Assembly (NCBI GenBank): GCA_016710385.1
Contig: JADJVX010000009.1
Coordinates: forward strand, 1-11,197
DNA: 11,197 nucleotides
DNA from: Actinomycetales bacterium
Lineage (GTDB): Bacteria > Actinomycetota > Actinomycetes > Actinomycetales > Dermatophilaceae
Direction of reading: 5' to 3'
Numbering within the stretch: position 1 is the first letter of the stretch; every line of letters begins with the position of its first letter. Of the stretch, positions 5,516 to 11,197 are shown one piece after another. The notes beneath the pieces were generated by a model. That model did no database searches and was not told the DNA's origin. It saw only the letters and a list, made by a program, of their open reading frames with translations. The translations under genes and the position numbers were made by a program.

Positions 5516-7914
5516 GCACGTCCCCCGCTCAGAACGCCGCGCAACCCGTCCCGCTCCAGGGACGCCACGAGCGCCCGCTCCACATCGAGCGCTCGGGCGA
5601 CCAACGCCGGATGGAACCGCATGACGGAGTCCAGTTCGGCCACGGACGACCCCGTCAGCGCAGCAACCTTGGACGCCAGCGCTGCGGTCTCGGTTGGACG
5701 CAGGAACGTGAACGTCTGCCGCAGGTCCGGCAGGACGCGGAGGAACGCGTCGTCGTCCAGCGCCTCGATACGACCGCCGACCGCACGTAACAGTTCGTCG
5801 TCGTGCAGCACGAGGTCGGGCGCGGCCCGCATGAGACCGAGCAGGAAGCCCGACACCCGATCGGGATCGGCGCCCGGGTGCAGGTGGGCCTCAACCGAAC
5901 CGTGCAGGTCAGCGGTCGTCACCTGCCCGTCGGAGTACCCGAGCGCTACCAGGCAGCCGCGCAGTTGAGCGGGCGCCGTGCGGACTTCCCGCAGTCGCGC
6001 CAACTCCTGCCGGACGCCGTCGGTCGCGACGCGCGCGGCAAGGTCGGGCTCAGCCAGCCGACGCAGGAGGCCATGCAAGGCCATGACGTCGCTGGACGCC
6101 GTGCCGGCGTCGTCGGCGGCGACGCCGGCCAAGGGGCCGAGCTGATATGACGCCGCGGCCAATCCCGTTCCGACAAGGGCGATCACATCGTTGGTGCGGT
6201 CGGCGAGCGCGAGACGTCCGGACTCGCTCAGCAGCGCGACCAGGCGCGACAGCGCGGCGGCGAGTGAGCTCAGGGAGGCATCCGAATCGAAACAGGCACG
6301 CAGGGACGCCAGCGCTGGGCCAAGGTCGGCGGACGCCCCCATCACGACCAGTTCGGTGATCAGGGACGCCACCGTCGCGGCCGTCGCGTGCTCGGCCGAC
6401 AGTCGCTCGGCGATCAGGCTACGACGCACCTCGGCCAGGGTGGCGCCGCGTCCGGTGGCCTCGATGAGTGCGGCCTCGACCAGCGGCGTCCAGGCGTATT
6501 GCCACTCTTCGAACAGCAGGCCCAGCCCCGACCCGGCGACCAGATCGGCGCCGCCGGTCTGGCGCGCGAAGCCCGAGCCGATGAAGCGCATCGTCGCCAG
6601 GAACTCGCGCCGGCGCACGTGCGCGGGCTTGCGCGCGGTGTCGAGGGAGACGGTACGAACCGCGGAGTCCGCGACCGAGAACCGCAGCTTCTCGGCCTTC
6701 CCACGCGCCTCGGCAACCAGTGGCGGGGCGACCAGACCCGGCGGCAACTGCCCCAACTGCGTGCCCGCGAAGACCTCGTCGATCGCCCGGCCAAGCGCCC
6801 CCGAGAACCCCGAATCGTCGTGGACGAAGCAGCTGAGAATCGCGTCTAGCACGTCGGTGCGTCCCGGCCAAGCGCGTCCGCGCAGCTCTGCCAGCCGGAG
6901 GGCTTGTTCGGACGCCGCCGCCACTTCGGCCGAACTCAGCAGCCCGTCGTCGGCACGCAACTGCGCGGCCACGTCCAGCAGGACGCCGACGGTCAACTCC
7001 CGGCCACCGTCGTCGGCGGGGTCTTCCTGCCAGGCGCGTTGCCAAAAGCCAGGCGCCGGCATGCCGGCCCCGTAGCCGCGCAGTGCGTCGAGCCGGGTGT
7101 GGTCGTAGCGGATCAACCAGGCCGGCTCGGTCACGTCGAGCGGGCCTGGGTCGCGGCTTGTGACGCAGCGGCCTTCGGCCGTGTCGTCCAGAGCTTCGAG
7201 TAGAGCCAGGGTGTGGAACGCGCCCGTGATGACCACGATCGGGCGAGTGGATGAGCCCCGGTGGCGTGCGATCATCGCCGCCATGACGGCCTCGCGGGCA
7301 TGCGTTCCGTCGCCGTCCAGAAGCTCCCGCTCGGCGTCCAACCGGGCCAGCGCCGCCCAGGCCAGGATGCCGTCGAAGTGGGCCCGCCAGTCGGCCAACT
7401 CGGCGCGCGTCCGCAGCTCGAACAGGTGCTCCCAGACCTCATCGTGGTCACGGCAACCGAGCTTCTCCGCGAGGCGTGCGATGGCCGCGGAGCGGGCCAA
7501 GTGCTGCTCGGCCTGCAACGTTCGGACGCCAGCGCCCGGGTCCTCGGGGTCGGACCTGTCGCCCCACGACTGGTCGATGAAGTCGACCATGGCGCCGTGC
7601 GCCGCCGCCCAACGCAGCCCCACCCACTCGGGGGAGAAATCGGCGAGCGGGTAGCACGACGAGCGATCTTCCGCGATGGAGAGCACGGCGATTGGCGGCA
7701 CGGTACGCTCATCAGACAGAGCGCCAACAAGCGCTGTGTATTCGCGCGGCCCCTCGATGAGCACCGTCGCGGGTCGCACCTCGTCTAGCAACGCGCAGAG
7801 CGCCGCCGAACAGCCGGGCGAGTGATGCCGGATCGGCACAAAGACGACACCGGCGTCCCGCCAGCACGCCAGCGACTCCAGGCCCCGGACGAGTCGGGGC
7901 GGAGTCAGCGCCAC
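5512..7914 (-). CDS. DUF5682 protein, YehM-like, possible TraB/EreA-type fold at N-terminus
   Basis: An 800-residue protein if the GTG at 7914 is the start. That start overlaps the ATPase stop by 10 nt and puts the first conserved block near the N-terminus; a GTG at 7947 would add 11 arginine-rich residues and is less likely. N-terminal conserved blocks are VPIRHHSPGC (about 26-35), VLIEGPRE (51-58), HAREAVMAAMI (about 205-215) and VVITGAFHTLAL (about 227-238). Their order and spacing recall the histidine/glutamate blocks of TraB/EreA/ChaN-like proteins, so a metal-dependent hydrolase-like core is possible; this is inference. The remaining 550 or so residues are helical and leucine/alanine-rich. 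No membrane segment is visible. It lies between the ATPase and VWA genes as in E. coli yehM. The molecular activity of the family is not known to me. Confidence 0.88.
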   Translation of the reverse strand: MALTPPRLVRGLESLACWRDAGVVFVPIRHHSPGCSAALCALLDEVRPATVLIEGPREYTALVGALSDERTVPPIAVLSIAEDRSSCYPLADFSPEWVGLRWAAAHGAMVDFIDQSWGDRSDPEDPGAGVRTLQAEQHLARSAAIARLAEKLGCRDHDEVWEHLFELRTRAELADWRAHFDGILAWAALARLDAERELLDGDGTHAREAVMAAMIARHRGSSTRPIVVITGAFHTLALLEALDDTAEGRCVTSRDPGPLDVTEPAWLIRYDHTRLDALRGYGAGMPAPGFWQRAWQEDPADDGGRELTVGVLLDVAAQLRADDGLLSSAEVAAASEQALRLAELRGRAWPGRTDVLDAILSCFVHDDSGFSGALGRAIDEVFAGTQLGQLPPGLVAPPLVAEARGKAEKLRFSVADSAVRTVSLDTARKPAHVRRREFLATMRFIGSGFARQTGGADLVAGSGLGLLFEEWQYAWTPLVEAALIEATGRGATLAEVRRSLIAERLSAEHATAATVASLITELVVMGASADLGPALASLRACFDSDASLSSLAAALSRLVALLSESGRLALADRTNDVIALVGTGLAAASYQLGPLAGVAADDAGTASSDVMALHGLLRRLAEPDLAARVATDGVRQELARLREVRTAPAQLRGCLVALGYSDGQVTTADLHGSVEAHLHPGADPDRVSGFLLGLMRAAPDLVLHDDELLRAVGGRIEALDDDAFLRVLPDLRQTFTFLRPTETAALASKVAALTGSSVAELDSVMRFHPALVARALDVERALVASLERDGLRGVLSGGRA

Positions 7915-8995
7915 AGCCCGTCGGCGGCGTCGAAGAACTCGCGCCACTCGCGGCTGCCGCGCGCCCGCTCGCGTACCACGTTGTCGACGTAATGCCTGAT
8001 CAGCCGGGCATCCTCGTCGGTGCCCTTGAGCGCGATGCCGACCAACTGCCGGGCGATGTCGCCCGCGTCGACCGTGCCGTCGCCGAGGTAGCGCGCCGCC
8101 ATCGAGGACGCGATCGCCACGTTCACAGCCTCAGCCGTCGACATGACCGCCTCGGGCCGCTTGACCGGGGTGCCGCCCGTCGTCGTCCCGGTGCGCAGGT
8201 CCGCAAAGGCGGTCACCAGCACATCCATGACGGACGCCGCCAGAGGCGGCCGGCCGGGGCCAAGTTCGGCGTCCAACGACTGGGTAATGAGGGTAGCCTC
8301 GAACGCCCGATCCCGGATGGGCCGGACAGTCTCGAAATTGAACCGCCGCTTGAGGGCGGCCGACATCTCGTGCACGCCCCGGTCGCGCAGGTTGGCCGTG
8401 GCGATGACGTTGAAGCCCGGACGAGCCCACACCCGCGCTTCATCGCCCAACTCAGGAATCATCAGCTGCTTCTCGGACAGAATCGAGACCAGCGTGTCCT
8501 GGATTTCGGGCGGGCAGCGGGTGATTTCTTCGAACCGCACGAGGCGTCCGGACGCCATCGCCTGATAGACGGGCGACGGCACGAGCGCCCGCTGCGTTGG
8601 GCCCTCGGCAATCAGTAGGGCGTAGTTCCACGAGTAGCGGACATGATCTTCGGTCGTGCCAGCCGAGCCCTGAATCGTGAGGTTGGACGTGCCCGAGATC
8701 GCGGCCGCGAGCAACTCGGACAGCATCGACTTTGCCGTGCCCGGTTCACCCACCAGCATCAGGCCTTGGCGTCCGAGCAACGACACAATCGCTCGGTCGA
8801 CCAGGGGTCGTCACCGTAGAACTTCCGGCTCACGCCCAGGTCGGCGTCGCCGATAATGAACGCTCGGACGGCGCGTGGCGACAGCCGCCATCCCGGCGGC
8901 ACTGCGACGCCGGACGCCTCATCTCGGGCCGCCAAGGCGTCCAGCTCGACTGCGTAGCGATGTTCGGCCGGAGGCCGGATTTCCTCGGCACTCAC
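7905..8995 (-). pseudogene. MoxR-type AAA+ ATPase, YehL subfamily, one frameshift as sequenced
   Basis: This is the ATPase engine of the operon. GTG 8995 overlaps the DUF4132 stop (GTGA). It opens MSAEEIRPPAEHRYAVELDA and stays in frame to KFYGDDP (about residue 64). The frame then breaks in a C-run (plus strand G-run, 8804-8807). Adding one base restores LVDRAIVSLLGRQGLMLVGEPGTAKS and a 363-residue protein, a normal length. The restored protein shows Walker A GEPGTAKS (83-90), Walker B LVRFEEI (E156, E157), sensor 1 VIATAN (197-202) and an arginine-rich KRRFNFE (about 216-222). As sequenced, a fragment from GTG 8786 would lack the N-terminal region but keep the whole AAA+ core. MoxR ATPases usually remodel or activate partners through VWA proteins. 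It may be a true frameshift or a sequence error; its neighbours are intact. Confidence 0.88.
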
Positions 8996-11197
8996 AGCGC
9001 AGCCTTCTTCTCCCAGTCGGCGTCGAATGGACCCAATGCCGCCATGGCCTGGTAATCGCCATAGCATTCGGCCAGCAAGATCTTGGGCACGTCACCCAAC
9101 GCGACCCTGCGGCGTCCACGACGGAACGACAGCGTCGTCGTCGCGCAGGCCATGTTTTCCTCCGGCACATAGCTGCCCGTGAAGCCCAGCACCGCGACCA
9201 GACCGGCCGACCCGAACTGCTTGGTGTACTCGAAGAAGCAGCCCCCGTCCTCGGCGGTGCCGCGCGCGTAACCGCGCTTGGTCGCGACGCCACGGAAGGT
9301 GAACGTGTCGGTCAAATGCCCCTTGAGGTCGTGCAGCTCGGTGGCCGTCGTCGGCACTGCCGGGGCGGCGTGGCTGAACTGATCGAACAGCGGCGTCACC
9401 CCGTAGTCGGCGAGGTGCGCGGTCCAGGACGCGGACGCCTCCTCGCCGACAGTCACCCGATGGGCGAGCCCGATGCGGGCGTCGACCTCGAGGTCGACCG
9501 ATTCATCATTCAGATCCAGCAGGGCGCCGTCCTCCGACGGCCGGAAGGCCCGCTGGGCGGACCCCGGGTTCTCAAGCCAAACCAGGCGGGTCACTAGCTG
9601 GCTCACCAGCGGATGCGCAGCCAAGTACTCGTTCCAATCGGACGCCGGCCAGCTACGGCCCGCGCACATCGCCTCAAACAACCGAGCGGTCTGCATGGCA
9701 AGCACCGACTTGAGCTCCTTGCGGGCGGTCGTGAGCGCCGCCTTGGCCTCCTTGACCGTCGCCTCGTCCTCATCGGCGCGTGGCGCCGGCAGGCCCTTGA
9801 TCGGCTTGCCGTCCTCGGTCGACAACTCGATGCCACCCCCAGGCGTAGCGCGCCCCAGGAACTCGCGTTGGCCGAAGCTCAAGCGCAGCAGCCGGTCATC
9901 ACCGAAGCCGGCCGTGGGAATTGTGCGATCGGCTAACTCATCAGCCGTCCAGCCGCGTTTGTCGGCCAACGCCTGCACCAGCTTGTCGGCCGTTTCTTGC
10001 ACCGACTTCTGCTTGAATCGCCGCGAGATGCCGAGCAGCAACTGAATCGCCGCCGGCTGCCCGTTCGCGTAGAGCGGGTACATCAAGGCGTCCACCTGCG
10101 CGCGGCGTCCACCGTGGTTGCGGATGTAGCCTTGCACCGCGCTGGCGACCTCGATGCCCGGCATCCGGGTGGTCAGCGCGAGCAGGCCACGGTTCGCCGC
10201 AGCAGAGCCGAGATAGGTGCCCTGGTGCTCGGCGTAGGCGTCCGCAGTGTGTCTTTCAACCGGGATAGTTGCCTGCTCCTCGATGTACTGAGTGTTCGAT
10301 TGTTTGTTGGCGCGCCCGGCGCAACCAGTCTTGGGAGTTCTGCCAGCGCTGCAGCCCAACCAGTGCCGCGTGTGCTCGGCTCTCGTCTTCAGTGGGGTGT
10401 TTCGTGTCGTGCGCGATCCAGCTCGACAGCGCGAACCGCCCAAGCGCAGTCGCGCTGTCGGCGTCCAATAGGCTGAGGTAGCGGTCGATGAGGCCAGAGC
10501 CGTCGGGAACCTTCAGCTTGTCGGCCAGCACCACCCACCAGCGCACGATCTGCGGGTCGACCTCGGTGCCGTCAGCCCACGTCACGGCCGGGAGCAGGTC
10601 AAGACTCAGCCACGCGAGAGCAGCGGACGCCTTCGCCTTCAGCCCCGCCTTCGCTTCGGCCAGCAACACGTTGGGAGCCAGGTCCGGCGAGATGTCGTCG
10701 CCGAGGGTCTCCAGCGCGGCCAGCATTGCAGCCCGGGTGACCTCGCTGCGCTCCTTCTTCAGGCTCGCCCGCAGCGCCGGGATTCCCTGGGCGTCGCCCA
10801 CTGATGCCAGCCAGGACGCCGCGGCGGCCCGCACTTCGCCCTTGCCGTCGGCCAGACCTTGGACGGCCAACTCAAACGCCACGCCGTGCTTGGCGAGCAG
10901 CGCCTGCGCCCGCGGACGCGTGGTCCGCGATGTGCTCGCAGCCAGGTTGGCCAGGCTCGAAAGCAACCGAGGCGGTAGTGCCGGGAAGGCGTCCAAGATC
11001 GCCAGGGCGTCCACGGCATCGCTCGCGGACGCCGTCAGCCAGGTCTGCAGGACGTCTTGGTGCTCGGCGAACCACGGCCAGGATGCCTCTGGCCTGGGCA
11101 CCGCCCAATAGGACGAAAGGCGTCCGAACTGGGCCACGTCCACTCGCTCGCGGAGGAAGCCCGCCCGCTCGACGGCCTCTTGGATGGCGCGGAGATC
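8992..11197 (-). pseudogene. DUF4132 protein (MolR/YehI-like), 5' partial, one frameshift as sequenced
   Basis: First gene of the operon in the window; the frame is open to the right edge, so the start lies outside. The N-terminal part (11197 to about 10305) has HEAT-like helical repeats such as GEVRAAAASWLASVGD and RAAMLAALETLGDD. The C-terminal part (about 10303 to 8992) carries the DUF4132 hallmark ELADRTIPTAGFGDD, HPLVSQLVTRLVWLE, and a C-terminal DTFTFRGVATKRGYARG and LLAECYGDYQAM. The two parts are in different frames. Dropping one A at 10303-10305, within a CAA repeat, joins them as RARQQQSNTQYIEEQ. That gives 734 residues in the window, with the codon count exact to the edge. Without correction the first part ends at TGA 10256. 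E. coli YehI and MolR share this domain; a link to molybdate metabolism is only historical for MolR. The function is unknown. Confidence 0.85.

Noticed and set aside
4352..5968. Plus-strand open frame of 538 codons antisense to the VWA and DUF5682 genes
   Set aside because: It is rich in Arg, His, Pro and Ala with no domain. It is a shadow of GC-rich third positions; the minus-strand genes under it carry clear motifs and coupled start/stop overlaps.
7915..7947. Upstream GTG 7947 as start of the DUF5682 gene
   Set aside because: It would add 11 arginine-rich residues and increase the overlap with the ATPase gene to 43 nt. GTG 7914 gives a compact overlap and places the first conserved block at the expected distance.
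1..11197. CRISPR array, tRNA or rRNA genes, riboswitch
   Set aside because: I saw no regularly spaced repeats, no cloverleaf or CCA end and no rRNA-like stretch. The only spaced repeats are the IS end units and the short scattered heptamer, which has irregular spacing.

Overview
The window reads as high-GC (roughly 70 % by eye) actinobacterial chromosome: GC-rich third codon positions, several GTG starts, and genes packed end to end. I cannot name the genus. All genes I can support lie on the minus strand, so the account below runs from high to low coordinates.

Region A (11197 to 2433) is one transcription unit of five genes: a DUF4132 protein (5' end outside the window), a MoxR-type AAA+ ATPase of the YehL subfamily, a DUF5682 protein (YehM-like), a VWA-domain protein (YehP-like) and a SWIM zinc-finger protein (YehQ-like). 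Every junction is an overlap (GTGA, 10 nt, ATGA, GTGA), so translation is probably coupled. The order matches, from memory, the uncharacterised Escherichia coli yehI-yehL-yehM-yehP-yehQ locus. MoxR ATPases with VWA partners usually act as chaperone or remodelling pairs. DUF4132, DUF5682 and SWIM would then be substrate, effector or binding parts. The biological task of this module is not established, and it is the best candidate here for an under-described system. Two of its genes carry single-base frameshifts as sequenced: DUF4132 at about 10304 and the ATPase at about 8805.

Region B (2432 to 2165) is about 270 bp with no confident gene. It holds a strong hairpin just past the operon and a weak 61-codon ORF.

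Region C (2159 to 33) is a complete IS21-family insertion sequence of 2127 bp. It has 25-bp terminal inverted repeats, subterminal repeats, a GTAGG target duplication, istA and istB. The last quarter of istA needs three single-base corrections to read through to its ATGA overlap with istB. Removing the element and one target copy rejoins a short minus-strand reading frame that it appears to have split at codon 5.

A further signal is the heptamer GGACGCC, which I counted 46 times on both strands in the roughly 9 kb outside the IS and about once inside it. It lies in several reading frames, so it looks like a DNA-level signature of the host genome.
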